Source: DASSLY01 sp035689185 (GTDB lineage Bacteria > Actinomycetota > Actinomycetes > Actinomycetales > Dermatophilaceae). Taken from it: DNA of 48,142 nt. How positions within the stretch are numbered: position 1 is the stretch's first letter; each line of letters starts with the position of its first letter. The position numbers and the translations under genes are program-made. Location of the stretch: NCBI GenBank assembly GCA_035689185.1, contig DASSLY010000088.1, positions 1 to 48,142 on the forward strand. The letters run 5' to 3'. Shown here piece after piece: positions 7,315 to 15,689 of the stretch. The notes beneath the pieces are model-generated. The model saw only the letters and a list, made by a program, of their open reading frames with translations, was not told where the DNA came from and made no database searches.

Positions 7315-8564
7315 CCCACCTCGATGTCGGACTCTTCTTCCAGATCACCCTGCCAGGCCGCCAGGTGGCTTCCCGTCAGCAGGCCCTCGACGACCATGAG
7401 GGCTGCGCCGGAAACCCCTGCCATGTATGCGGATGCGGAGCTCTCGATGACGATCGACTCGGTCGCCAGCGGGAAGGCATGTGCTTCCACCGCGCGACGT
7501 ACCGGCTCGGTCAGGAGGTCTCGGGTTGCCCCTCCGACACGGCCACCGATGACGATCAGGGCCGGGTTGATGAGGTTGGTTGCCCCGGCCACGGCCAGTC
7601 CCAAGGCCTCACCAGCTCGGTTCAGGATGGCGAGGCAGGCCTCGTCACCGGCGTGCGCCCCGGCGACGACGTGTTCGTCACGGATCTGGCGGGCCGGCAT
7701 GCCCGCCAGGAAAGGACTCTGGCCCTTGCGCATAGCCGCAACGCCGAACTTGGCGATGGCCCGTCCGCTGGCCAGTGTCACCAGACATCCGGAGTTCCCG
7801 CACCAGCACACCAGCGACCGGTCGGCGGAGATCGTCATGTGACCCAGCTCGCCGGCCACTCCCGAGGTCCCGCGGTAGAGGCGGCCGTCGCTGATCAGTC
7901 CGGCCCCGACGCCACTGCTGACCTTGACGTACAACAGGTTTCGGCCTTGCTCCCCCTGGCGCCTCTGGGCCTCGCCGACGGCCATCAGGTTGACCTCGTT
8001 GTCCACCCAGACCGGTACGTGGTAGCGCTCGCCGAACCACTCCGCCACCGAGAACGCGTCCCAGCCTCCGCCAGGCGTGAGCTCCATGGTCAACCCCCGG
8101 GGCGAGACCGGGCCGAGCACGCCGACCCCGATACCCCGTAACGGCCCGCGCCCCGAGCTGCCGTCCAACAGCTTGGTGAACAGCTCCTTCGCGCGGCCAA
8201 GCGCGACCCCGGGTGCGGCGCCGAAGGGCAGCCGCCGGTTCCGCGACGACAGCACCTGCCCGGAGAGGTCAGCCAATGCCGCGGTCATCCCTGTGGCTCC
8301 GAGCTCGACGGCTAGCACACACCCGGCATCCGTCGCGAACTCCAAACCGACAGCGGGTCGCCCCCCCGTGGACACGGCGGTGGGACCCTCGCGCACCAGT
8401 CCCATCGCGACGAGCTGGTCGACCCGCTGCACCACGATCTTGCGGCTCAGCCCCGAGACCTGGACCAGGGCCGGCCGCGTGGTGGCTCTGCGCTCGCGGA
8501 TCAGTCGCACCACCTGTTCCAGGTGCGGGTCGCTCGCCTTGGCGGAGAGCGGCGGCGCGGTCAC
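7311..8564 (-). CDS. ROK family transcriptional repressor
   Basis: A 417-residue regulator with an N-terminal winged helix (about residues 10-70; TRPALVQVSGLSRKIVVQRV) and a C-terminal ROK sugar-kinase-like domain. The ROK zinc motif CXCGXXGC is present as CWCGNSGC, preceded by GELGHMT. Start GTG 8564 has GGAGGA a few bases upstream; the open frame reaches 8627 but without a better start. The gene is divergent from the sugar operon and co-transcribed with the DUF1080 hydrolase. It most likely binds the inverted repeat at 8615-8651 and is released by a pathway sugar, as for XylR/NagC-type repressors; the ligand is not evident. Confidence 0.9.
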   Translation of the reverse strand: MTAPPLSAKASDPHLEQVVRLIRERRATTRPALVQVSGLSRKIVVQRVDQLVAMGLVREGPTAVSTGGRPAVGLEFATDAGCVLAVELGATGMTAALADLSGQVLSSRNRRLPFGAAPGVALGRAKELFTKLLDGSSGRGPLRGIGVGVLGPVSPRGLTMELTPGGGWDAFSVAEWFGERYHVPVWVDNEVNLMAVGEAQRRQGEQGRNLLYVKVSSGVGAGLISDGRLYRGTSGVAGELGHMTISADRSLVCWCGNSGCLVTLASGRAIAKFGVAAMRKGQSPFLAGMPARQIRDEHVVAGAHAGDEACLAILNRAGEALGLAVAGATNLINPALIVIGGRVGGATRDLLTEPVRRAVEAHAFPLATESIVIESSASAYMAGVSGAALMVVEGLLTGSHLAAWQGDLEEESDIEVG

Positions 8565-8614
8565 GCTTCCTCCGATGGTCGTCGGTCGTGGGGCAGTCGT
8601 GGCACAGGTTACGC

Positions 8615-8651
8615 CCCATAGGGCCAAAACCTTGACTTTTGTCCCTACGGG
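8615..8651. promoter_or_regulatory. Candidate ROK operator and divergent promoter
   Basis: A 15-bp inverted repeat: left arm CCCATAGGGCCAAAA (8615-8629), right arm TTTTGTCCCTACGGG (8637-8651), seven-base spacer, two mismatches. It lies in the 179-base gap between the ROK repressor and the rightward sugar operon. It covers TTGACT (8632-8637), which with TATCTT (8655-8660) and a 17-base spacer makes a plausible promoter for the operon. Repressor binding here would block that promoter. Confidence 0.6.
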
Positions 8652-8743
8652 TCATATCTTCTCGGACAACCCGGCACCGCGGTCGCGGCACAACGCCCCT
8701 CCCTGTCGGCACAGTCCCTTCCGGCGCAATGGCAAGGACGCTG

Positions 8744-9640
8744 ATGTCTCGATCACCGATCAAGGTCGCTGTAAACCCGCTTCCGTGGGTGCTTACCGAG
8801 TCGGGGTGGAGCCTGACCCGCCGGGTGCTGGTCGAGGCGCTCACCGAGCTGCGCGACGTGGGATTCCGGGCCATCCACTGCGAGGTTCCCGACGAGCTGA
8901 CAGTCGCGGAGTACCGGGAAACCCTGGCGGAGTACGGGTTCCAGCCCGCTCCGGGGTACTTCTCGGCCAGGTTCGACGACCGCGAGGCGCTTCCGGAGAT
9001 CCTCGAACGGGCCCGCGCCGCGGCTGAGACGCACACCCAGCTGGGACTCTCCCAGATCTTCGTCGCTTCCGACATGGCCCCCGACCGCATGGTTCATCCC
9101 GCGGTCGGACACTCCCCTGACGGCGACAGAATCGGGCGCGTCATCGACGGGCTCGTCGCCGTGGCCGACGCCATGCTTGCCCAGGGTGTCGTCGCGGCTC
9201 TCCACCCCCACGTGGGCACCTGGGTGGAGAGCGAGCCCGAAGTGCGTGCGGTTCTCGACGCGACAGACGGATCGGCGCTGGCCTTCGGGCCGGACACCGG
9301 CCATCTGTACTGGGCAGGGGGCGACCCGGTCGCCTTGGTCAAGGAGTATGCGGCGCGGGTCGCCTGCCTGCACATCAAGGACGTCGACGCGGCGGCAGCC
9401 CAGTCCGCTGCCGAGCACGGCGACGACTACAACACAGCGACATTCGGACGACACGTGTGGACCGAGCCGGGTCGCGGCGACGTCGACCTCGACGGTGTCA
9501 TCGCCGCACTGCCGGACACCTTCGACGGCTGGGCGGTCCTCGAGGTCGACGTCCCGAATCTGCCGACCCGAGTGGACAGTTCGCGCGCGGGCTTGGACTA
9601 CCTCCGGTCCCACCCAGCATTCGCCGTCCCGGTGTCATGA
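8744..9640 (+). CDS. Sugar phosphate isomerase/epimerase-like TIM-barrel protein
   Basis: A 298-residue xylose-isomerase-like TIM barrel (AP endonuclease 2 superfamily). It shows the strand-end residues expected for metal binding: HCEVPDE near residue 45, LHPHVGTWVES, FGPDTGHLYW, and the C-terminal VLEVDVPNL. ATG 8744 is preferred over upstream candidates because AAGGAC precedes it at good spacing and the product begins directly with the first barrel strand (IKVAVNPLPW). Relatives include keto-sugar lyases or hydratases such as the levoglucosan-pathway LgdB proteins, inosose dehydratases and hydroxypyruvate isomerases. First gene of the ten-gene operon; its stop overlaps the next start. Exact reaction not determinable. 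Confidence 0.85.
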   Translation: MSRSPIKVAVNPLPWVLTESGWSLTRRVLVEALTELRDVGFRAIHCEVPDELTVAEYRETLAEYGFQPAPGYFSARFDDREALPEILERARAAAETHTQLGLSQIFVASDMAPDRMVHPAVGHSPDGDRIGRVIDGLVAVADAMLAQGVVAALHPHVGTWVESEPEVRAVLDATDGSALAFGPDTGHLYWAGGDPVALVKEYAARVACLHIKDVDAAAAQSAAEHGDDYNTATFGRHVWTEPGRGDVDLDGVIAALPDTFDGWAVLEVDVPNLPTRVDSSRAGLDYLRSHPAFAVPVS

Positions 9641-10689
9641 GCACCCTCGGCGTCGGGATCCTCGGCAGCGGGCCGGTCACCCAGGCCATTCACCTGCCTG
9701 CGCTGGCCCGGCTGACCGACCGGTTCACGGTTCGTGCGGTGATGGACGTCAGCGAGACCACCGCGGCAGAGGTCGCCGCTCGCGTCGGCGCACGAGCCAC
9801 CACCTCCATGGATGACCTGCTGCGGGACGACTCCGTCGACGTGGTCGCCGTCTGCAGCCCGCACCAGTTCCACGCCGACCAAGTGATCGCGGCCTGCCGG
9901 GCAGGGAAGCGAGCGGTGCTCTGCGAGAAGCCGTTCGCGACAAGCACCGACGAGGCCGCCCGGATCGCGCAGGTCTCGGCCGAGACCGGAGTGCCGATCC
10001 TCGTGGGGGCCATGCACACCTACGACCCGGGCTGGCTGAACTTCGTCGAGGCGTGGGGACCCACCGCCGGCAGCGCCGGCCACGTCCGGTGCTCCGCGGT
10101 CCTCCCGCCCAACCCACGCTTCGAAGACTTCGCCACCGAGGTCAGCAACCGCGTCGCCCCGGGCGGTCGGCCGTTGAACACGCCCGAAGCGCGGGTGAGC
10201 CGCCTGCGCGACGGCATCCTGGGGCTGGCCATCCACGACCTGCCCCTCATCCGCGCCTTCCTCGACACGACCGACGACGTCGTCGTGCACGCGGCCCGCA
10301 CGCTGACGCCATTCGGCTACCTCGTCGTGTTCTCGTGCGGCGAGCAGGTCGTCGAGCTGCACGCCCACATGTCCGCGAACTGGAAGCCGAGCTGGACCTT
10401 CCATGTGTACGCCGACGACCGCGTCGGTCTGGTCGACTTCACGCCCTCCTACGTCCAGGCCGGGTCGGCGACCGCGACCATCGAATCGCCTGGGCGACAG
10501 GTGCGGCTGGGCCCCGCCGACCACAACGGGTACGTGGAGGAGTGGCGTCACCTGCACGAGGTCGCCGAGGGTGGCCTCCCGCGGTACCGGCCGGCCGAGC
10601 TGATCGCCGACCTCACCTTCGCCCTTGACGTGTCCGCCCGGGCGGTCGCCGCGCTGGAGGGCGCACTCGCACCGGTGGGGGCCCGATGA
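9637..10689 (+). CDS. Gfo/Idh/MocA family oxidoreductase (first of three)
   Basis: A 350-residue NAD(P)-dependent sugar dehydrogenase. The N-terminal Rossmann fold begins GVGILGSGPVTQAIHLPAL and continues to AVCSPHQFHADQVIAACRAG; the family motif is CEKPFA near residue 93. The C-terminal alpha/beta domain carries LGLAIHDLPLIRAF, where the His of the usual catalytic region is kept. The start ATG overlaps the stop of the preceding isomerase gene. In this operon it is a candidate for oxidising a glycoside at C3 or for reducing the keto-sugar back at the end of the route. Three paralogues in one operon suggest separate steps. Confidence 0.88.
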   Translation: MSTLGVGILGSGPVTQAIHLPALARLTDRFTVRAVMDVSETTAAEVAARVGARATTSMDDLLRDDSVDVVAVCSPHQFHADQVIAACRAGKRAVLCEKPFATSTDEAARIAQVSAETGVPILVGAMHTYDPGWLNFVEAWGPTAGSAGHVRCSAVLPPNPRFEDFATEVSNRVAPGGRPLNTPEARVSRLRDGILGLAIHDLPLIRAFLDTTDDVVVHAARTLTPFGYLVVFSCGEQVVELHAHMSANWKPSWTFHVYADDRVGLVDFTPSYVQAGSATATIESPGRQVRLGPADHNGYVEEWRHLHEVAEGGLPRYRPAELIADLTFALDVSARAVAALEGALAPVGAR

Positions 10690-11480
10690 CCGCCCTGCGG
10701 GTCGCGGCGGGTCCCGACGCACAGGCCGCCGGCGACGTCGGGCTGGTCGTCGCGTCGCTCCCGATCTCGTTGGTGGCCGCCGAGACGGGTACGGCCTCCG
10801 ACCTCGTCGCGGTGGACGGCGGCCCCGGGTGGCCGCAACGGGCGACTGACGTCCTGCGCGACGGCGTGCGGGGGCTGCTGATCGTCCATCCGGTCGCCGT
10901 GCCCCCGGCGGCGGTCCCCGACGCCTCGTTCGTCCCCGTGGTCCTCGACTACCGATTCGCCGGCAACCCGGTCCTGCCCGCGATGGCCAAGGCGTTCGCC
11001 GACTGGTCGGCGGAGGCGATGATCGAGGTGGCAGCGGTCGTCCACGACAGGTCGGATCTTGACCGGGCGCTCGTGGACCAGCTCGCGACGCTCCGTCGCG
11101 TAGGTCAGCCCGCCGCCACTTTGGCCCGGCTTGCCTGGGGAAGCAGCGGCTACTACCTGTCCGGCCGCTCCAGCCAGGGGTCACCACTTCTGCTGAGCGC
11201 GCACGTGACGACCGGCGCCCCCTCGTCACTGCGCATCCGAGGCCTCGCCGCCGACGTCGCGGTCGAGGCGACCCTTCCCGACCCCGCGACCGCCCGGCCG
11301 GCCGTCCTCGTCCGCACCACCCCCAGCGGCGCCATCACCTCGCCCACGCTGTGGGAGACCTCCCACCGCACCGCCTGGCGTCGACTCCACGCCGTCGCCA
11401 CGGGGGGTCGCCTGACAAGCGACCTGAGCGAGCTCCGCACGGACCTGACCGTGGCCGGCAACGTCCTGACCGGTCGATGA
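10686..11480 (+). CDS. Unrecognised protein, possible degenerate Gfo/Idh-like partner
   Basis: A 264-residue protein I cannot assign to a family. Translation is coupled to the preceding oxidoreductase by an ATGA overlap. The first half alternates hydrophobic strands (VGLVVASLPISLVA, GLLIVHPVAV, VPVVLDYRF) but lacks a GXGXXG nucleotide motif and the EKP motif. The C-terminal end, SHRTAWRRLHAVATGGRLTS, resembles the last helices of Gfo/Idh proteins. It has no signal peptide or membrane segment. It may therefore be a non-catalytic subunit or a highly diverged relative of the oxidoreductases around it. Function unknown. Confidence 0.7.
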   Translation: MTALRVAAGPDAQAAGDVGLVVASLPISLVAAETGTASDLVAVDGGPGWPQRATDVLRDGVRGLLIVHPVAVPPAAVPDASFVPVVLDYRFAGNPVLPAMAKAFADWSAEAMIEVAAVVHDRSDLDRALVDQLATLRRVGQPAATLARLAWGSSGYYLSGRSSQGSPLLLSAHVTTGAPSSLRIRGLAADVAVEATLPDPATARPAVLVRTTPSGAITSPTLWETSHRTAWRRLHAVATGGRLTSDLSELRTDLTVAGNVLTGR

Positions 11481-11535
11481 CTGTCCCCCACCCCTCCGCC
11501 GCAACCGTCCACACCCTCGAGAGGACCGACCGATC

Positions 11536-12864
11536 ATGACCGAGCTGCAGATCCCCGACGTTTCCCGCCGCGGCTTCCTCAAGGCGACCGGCCTGGCCGC
11601 CGGCCTCGCCCTCGTCCCGGGCCTGGCGGCCTGTGCGCAGTCCAAGACCCAGACCGGCTCCGGCGGTGCCGCCGGGACGTTGAAGTTCTGGGACATGCCC
11701 TGGGCTCAGGACTCCTACAACAAGGCGTCGGCGGCCCTCGTCGCCGCATACAAGCCCGCCCAAGGGCTTCCGGGGGCAGCCCTGCAGCGCATCCAGTGGA
11801 ACAACTTCACCACCACGTTCTCCTCGGCGTTGGCGTCCAAGACCGGCCCCGCCGTGAGCAGCGGCGGTGGGTTCCAGGCCTTCCAGTTCGCGGACCAGGG
11901 CTACATCGCCCCGGCCGACAACCTCATCTCCACGTTCGAGAAGGACGGCACCCTCAAGGACTTCCTGCCGGGGACGATCGAGGCGATGAAGACCGACAAG
12001 GGCTATGTCGCGGTGCCGTGGCAGACGGACATGCGCGTCTGGTGGTATCGCAAGTCGTTGTTCGACGACGCCGGCGCCAAGGTCCCCACGACATGGGACG
12101 AGCTGATGACCGCCGGGGAGGCGCTGAAGAAGAAGGGCTACTTCGGGTGGGCCGACGGCGCCGGAGCCGGCAACAACATCGGTGCACACACGATGGTGTT
12201 CATGATGATCAACAACGGAGGCGGGCTCTTCGACCCTGACGGCAAGCTCGACGTCCTCAACGAGCGCAACGTCGAGGCCATCGACTTCATTCTCCAGCTG
12301 GTCAAGGCCGGCATCAGCGACCCCGCCTCGGTCAGCTACAGCTCCGACAACCACCTGGCCCAGTGGAAGAACAAGAAGTTCGCGTTCGGCATCTTCACCG
12401 CGGCGTTGGACGACGCTGTCGGCGAGACGGGAACCGATCTGCAGGTCGCCAGCCCCTTGACGGGGCCGCACGGAGACAAGTCGATCCTCGCTTTCGGCAA
12501 CAACATCATGATGTACACCAACACCCCGTCCCAGCAGGGCTCGGAGGCGTTCCTGGCGTACTACATCAAGAACATGAAGGCGTACTGGCAGCAGCGCGTC
12601 ATCAACGGCATCCCCGTCCTGCAGTCCATCGTCGACCTGCCCGAGTTCCAGCAGAATGCGAACCGCGTCAAGGTCGTCAAGGAGTACCAGCCGGTCGCGA
12701 AGACCTACGGGACTCGCTCCACGAAGCTGTTCGCGGCGATGGCGCAGGTCGACGGCAGCCAGCCGCTGGCCCAGTTCACCCAGACAGTCCTCGGCGGCCA
12801 GACCGATGCGAAGTCGGCTCTGACGACCCTCCAGCAGGGGCTGTCCACGATCGTGAAGTCCTGA
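11536..12864 (+). CDS. ABC sugar transporter substrate-binding lipoprotein
   Basis: A 442-residue extracytoplasmic solute-binding protein of the CUT1 sugar family. The N-terminus combines a twin-arginine-like motif (SRRGFLK, residues 10-16) with a lipobox ending at a Cys in LAAC near residue 33, so it should be a membrane-anchored lipoprotein, possibly Tat-exported. The mature part starts with a Ser/Gly-rich linker and has the fold of family 1 binding proteins (GTLKFWDMPW, VPWQTDMRVWWYRKSLFDDAG, NNIMMYTNTPSQQG). The two permeases follow directly. It delivers the glycoside or oligosaccharide handled by the operon. Confidence 0.93.
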   Translation: MTELQIPDVSRRGFLKATGLAAGLALVPGLAACAQSKTQTGSGGAAGTLKFWDMPWAQDSYNKASAALVAAYKPAQGLPGAALQRIQWNNFTTTFSSALASKTGPAVSSGGGFQAFQFADQGYIAPADNLISTFEKDGTLKDFLPGTIEAMKTDKGYVAVPWQTDMRVWWYRKSLFDDAGAKVPTTWDELMTAGEALKKKGYFGWADGAGAGNNIGAHTMVFMMINNGGGLFDPDGKLDVLNERNVEAIDFILQLVKAGISDPASVSYSSDNHLAQWKNKKFAFGIFTAALDDAVGETGTDLQVASPLTGPHGDKSILAFGNNIMMYTNTPSQQGSEAFLAYYIKNMKAYWQQRVINGIPVLQSIVDLPEFQQNANRVKVVKEYQPVAKTYGTRSTKLFAAMAQVDGSQPLAQFTQTVLGGQTDAKSALTTLQQGLSTIVKS

Positions 12865-12865
12865 C

Positions 12866-13789
12866 ATGACCACCGCGACGGCCGGCGCCTCCACCCCGGG
12901 GGCGCCCGCCGCCCCACGGCGGCGGCGCTGGAAGCCCGAGGCGCGGACGATGTTCCTCCTGGTCCTTCCGTCCGTCCTCCTGCTGCTGCTGATCCACGGC
13001 TTTCCCCTGATCCAGGCCTTCATCCAGTCGTTGCGCGACGGCACGCTCGTCGACCCGGGGCCGTTCGTCGCTCTGTCGAACTACGTCGACAACCTCACCA
13101 GCAGCGTGTTCTGGAAGGCCGCCGGATTCACCGTGGTCTTCAGCGTCGTCGGCGTGTTCGGCAGCTGGTTGGTCGGGCTCGGTCTAGCCCTGCTGCTCCG
13201 CGCTCGCATCCCCGGCGGAGGCGTGTTCAAGGTGCTGTTGCTGCTGCCGTGGGTCGTTCCGATCGTCGTGTCCTCGACCGCGATCAACTGGCTTGTCGCA
13301 ACGAGTAGCAGCCCGATCCCCGTGCTGTTCGAAAATCTCGGGCTGGGTCAACCGCTGTTCCTCGCCGACCCGACATGGGCCAAGATCCTGGTCTGCGTGT
13401 TCAAGGTCTGGATCAGCTTCCCGTTCATGATGATGATGTCCAGCGCCGCCCTGGCCAGCGTGGACGAGAAGGTCTACGAGGCCGCGAAGCTGGACGGCGC
13501 CACCGGCTGGCAGCAGCTGCGGTGGATCACCCTTCCGATCATCGCACGGTCCACCTACATTTCGTGGATCCTCATGACGATCTTCTGCGTCAACGACTTC
13601 CCGACGATTTTCCTGCTCACCGGGGGCGGCCCGATCGACGCGACCAACTCCCTGGTCGTGCTGGCCTACCGCACGGTGTTCCAGAACCAGCAGGTCGGTC
13701 CCGGGGTGTCGATCGCCTTCATGATGACGCTCGTCCTCGTCGTCATCTCCACCGTGCTCTACCGGCAGATCCGAAAGGCGGCGATCTGA
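12866..13789 (+). CDS. Sugar ABC transporter permease, MalF-like
   Basis: A 307-residue permease starting one base after the stop of the binding protein. It has six predicted membrane segments after a basic N-terminus (PRRRRWKPEARTM). The cytoplasmic EAA loop that contacts the ATPase is VYEAAKLDGATGWQQL near residue 200, followed by FPTIFLLTGGGP, a typical CUT1 MalF-type region. It pairs with the next permease, whose ATG overlaps this stop. No ATP-binding subunit is encoded in the operon. Confidence 0.92.
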   Translation: MTTATAGASTPGAPAAPRRRRWKPEARTMFLLVLPSVLLLLLIHGFPLIQAFIQSLRDGTLVDPGPFVALSNYVDNLTSSVFWKAAGFTVVFSVVGVFGSWLVGLGLALLLRARIPGGGVFKVLLLLPWVVPIVVSSTAINWLVATSSSPIPVLFENLGLGQPLFLADPTWAKILVCVFKVWISFPFMMMMSSAALASVDEKVYEAAKLDGATGWQQLRWITLPIIARSTYISWILMTIFCVNDFPTIFLLTGGGPIDATNSLVVLAYRTVFQNQQVGPGVSIAFMMTLVLVVISTVLYRQIRKAAI

Positions 13790-14670
13790 TGGCCATCATC
13801 CACCAGACAACCGAGATGGGGCACGCCGTCGAGGAACGACAGCGGCTGACCAGCCGCGAGCAGGGCACCCGCGGCCAATGGTGGCGGTTCGCCCTCTTGC
13901 TCCTCATCGTCGTCATCGCCCTTGTCCCCGTGGCCGTCGTCCTGTTCCTGGCCTTCACCCCGTCCGCGTCGTCGACCACCGCCGGCGGGTTCACCTTCGA
14001 GAACTTCAGCTACGTGTTCTCCCAGACCGATGTCGTGCTGTGGCTGCAGAACAGCCTGCTGGTCACCGTCGGCACCGTCGTCGTGTCGGTCGCCGTCGCG
14101 GCGCCCGCCGGGTACGTGCTGTCCCGCGGCCGGAGCAGGGCGGTCTCGGGCTACTCGTTGCTGCTGTTCGTGTTCCAGAGCCTGCCGGTCATCACCTCGG
14201 TGATCCCCCTGTTCATCCTCTTCGCCAACCTCGGGCTGGTCGACAACTTGCTCGGCCTGACCATCGTCTACGTCTCGTCCTCCATGGCCGTGGCGACCTG
14301 GATGATGGCCGCCTACATGGACTCCATCCCGATCTCGCTGGAGGAGGCTGCCTGGATCGACGGCGCGTCCCTGTTCCGCGGCTTCACCCAGGTCGTGCTG
14401 CGAAACTCCCTGCCCGGCGTGCTCTCGACCGCGATCTTCACGTTCCTCGTGGCGTGGAACGACTATCTCGTCGCCATCGTGTTCCTCCGGTCCGCGGTCG
14501 CCTTCACCCTGCCGCTCGGGGTGCAGTCGTTCTTCCAGCAGAACACCACCGACTGGGGGTCGGTCATGGCCGTGGCCGTCGTCATGATGATCCCGCCCGT
14601 GCTGGTGTTCGTCCTGCTCAACAGGTACTTCAGCGTGGGCGGCATCGGCGGCTCGCTGGCCGGGCAGTGA
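13789..14670 (+). CDS. Sugar ABC transporter permease, MalG-like
   Basis: A 293-residue permease beginning at ATG 13789, which shares its first base with the previous stop (TGATG). Six membrane segments, with the EAA loop EEAAWIDGASLFRGF near residue 190, and the MalG-type ending NRYFSVGGIGGSLAG. Together with the upstream permease it forms the transmembrane channel. Energy must come from an ATPase elsewhere, as in actinobacteria that use one multipurpose MsiK-type ATPase for many sugar importers. Confidence 0.92.
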   Translation: MAIIHQTTEMGHAVEERQRLTSREQGTRGQWWRFALLLLIVVIALVPVAVVLFLAFTPSASSTTAGGFTFENFSYVFSQTDVVLWLQNSLLVTVGTVVVSVAVAAPAGYVLSRGRSRAVSGYSLLLFVFQSLPVITSVIPLFILFANLGLVDNLLGLTIVYVSSSMAVATWMMAAYMDSIPISLEEAAWIDGASLFRGFTQVVLRNSLPGVLSTAIFTFLVAWNDYLVAIVFLRSAVAFTLPLGVQSFFQQNTTDWGSVMAVAVVMMIPPVLVFVLLNRYFSVGGIGGSLAGQ

Positions 14671-14677
14671 GACCTCG

Positions 14678-15685
14678 ATGACGCGACCGCTCACCCTGTT
14701 CACCGGGCAATGGGCTGACCTGCCGTTCGAGGAGGTATGCCGGCTGGCCTCCTCGTGGGGGTACGACGGAGTCGAGATCGCCTGCTCAGGTGACCACCTG
14801 GACGTGGACCGCGGCGCGGTCGACGACGCCTACATCGCCGATCGGCGGGCCGTCCTCGACCGGCACGGGCTGCAGGCGTACGCGATCTCGGCGCACCTGC
14901 AGGGACAGGCGGTCTGCGACGACCCCATCGACGAGCGCCACCGCGGCATCCTCGCGGCGGCGGTATGGGGCGACGGCGAGCCCGAGGGGGTTCGCCGTCG
15001 CGCCGGCGAGGCCGTCACGAATGCTGCGCGGACCGCGGCGAGGCTGGGCGTCGCCACGGTGGTCGGGTTCACGGGATCGTCGATCTGGAAGTATGTCGCG
15101 ATGTTCCCGCCGGCCTCGGCCGAGATGATCGAGGCAGGGTACGAGGACTTCGCGGCCCGGTGGAACCCGATCCTCGACGTGTTCGACGACGTCGGGGTCC
15201 GGTTCGCCCACGAAGTGCACCCGTCCGAGATCGCCTACGACTACTACTCCACCCAGCGTGCCTTGGAGGCGGTCGCCCACCGTCCTGCCTTCGGGCTGAA
15301 CTGGGATCCCTCGCACATGGTGTGGCAGGGCATCGACCCCGTGAACTTCATCTGTGACTTCCGCGACCGGATCTACCACGTCGACTGCAAGGACACCAAG
15401 ATGCGCACCCCCGACGGGCGGCGCGGCATCCTCGGATCCCACCTGCCGTGGGCCGACCCGCGCCGCCGCTGGGACTTCGTGTCCACCGGTCGCGGCGACG
15501 TGGACTGGGCCGAGTGCTTCCGGATGCTGACCACCATCGGCTACGAGGGCCCGATCTCGGTCGAGTGGGAGGACGCCGGCATGGACCGTCTTCAGGGGGC
15601 GGCCGAAGCGGTCACGTACCTGCGCGGCCAGCTGTTCGACCCACCGGCGGTGTCCTTCGACGCCGCGTTCGCCACTCAGGGCTGA
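14678..15685 (+). CDS. Sugar phosphate isomerase/epimerase-like TIM-barrel protein (second)
   Basis: A 335-residue xylose-isomerase-like TIM barrel with strong metal-site landmarks: YDGVEIACSGDHLD, RFAHEVHPSEIAYDYY (Glu and His ligands), LNWDPSHMVWQGIDP, IYHVDCKDTK and ISVEWEDAGMDR. It is longer than, and clearly different from, the first barrel protein of the operon. It starts seven bases after the permease gene. Related proteins catalyse epimerisation, dehydration or elimination on sugars and inositols. In a 3-keto-sugar route it could be the eliminase or hydratase partner of the first barrel protein. The specific reaction is not decided by sequence. Confidence 0.88.
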   Translation: MTRPLTLFTGQWADLPFEEVCRLASSWGYDGVEIACSGDHLDVDRGAVDDAYIADRRAVLDRHGLQAYAISAHLQGQAVCDDPIDERHRGILAAAVWGDGEPEGVRRRAGEAVTNAARTAARLGVATVVGFTGSSIWKYVAMFPPASAEMIEAGYEDFAARWNPILDVFDDVGVRFAHEVHPSEIAYDYYSTQRALEAVAHRPAFGLNWDPSHMVWQGIDPVNFICDFRDRIYHVDCKDTKMRTPDGRRGILGSHLPWADPRRRWDFVSTGRGDVDWAECFRMLTTIGYEGPISVEWEDAGMDRLQGAAEAVTYLRGQLFDPPAVSFDAAFATQG

Positions 15686-15689
15686 CCGG

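Noticed and set aside
6334..7842. 502-codon plus-strand frame opposite DUF1080 and the ROK repressor
   Set aside because: Both opposite-strand genes have strong family signatures; this frame has none.
8611..8630. ROK operator left arm considered as a second Dos box
   Set aside because: It has the GGCCCTATGGG half but lacks the GGGAC half required for the palindrome.
11335..13044. 569-codon minus-strand frame opposite the sugar-binding protein
   Set aside because: Antisense shadow of the solute-binding and permease genes; Arg/Val/Gly-rich with no domain.
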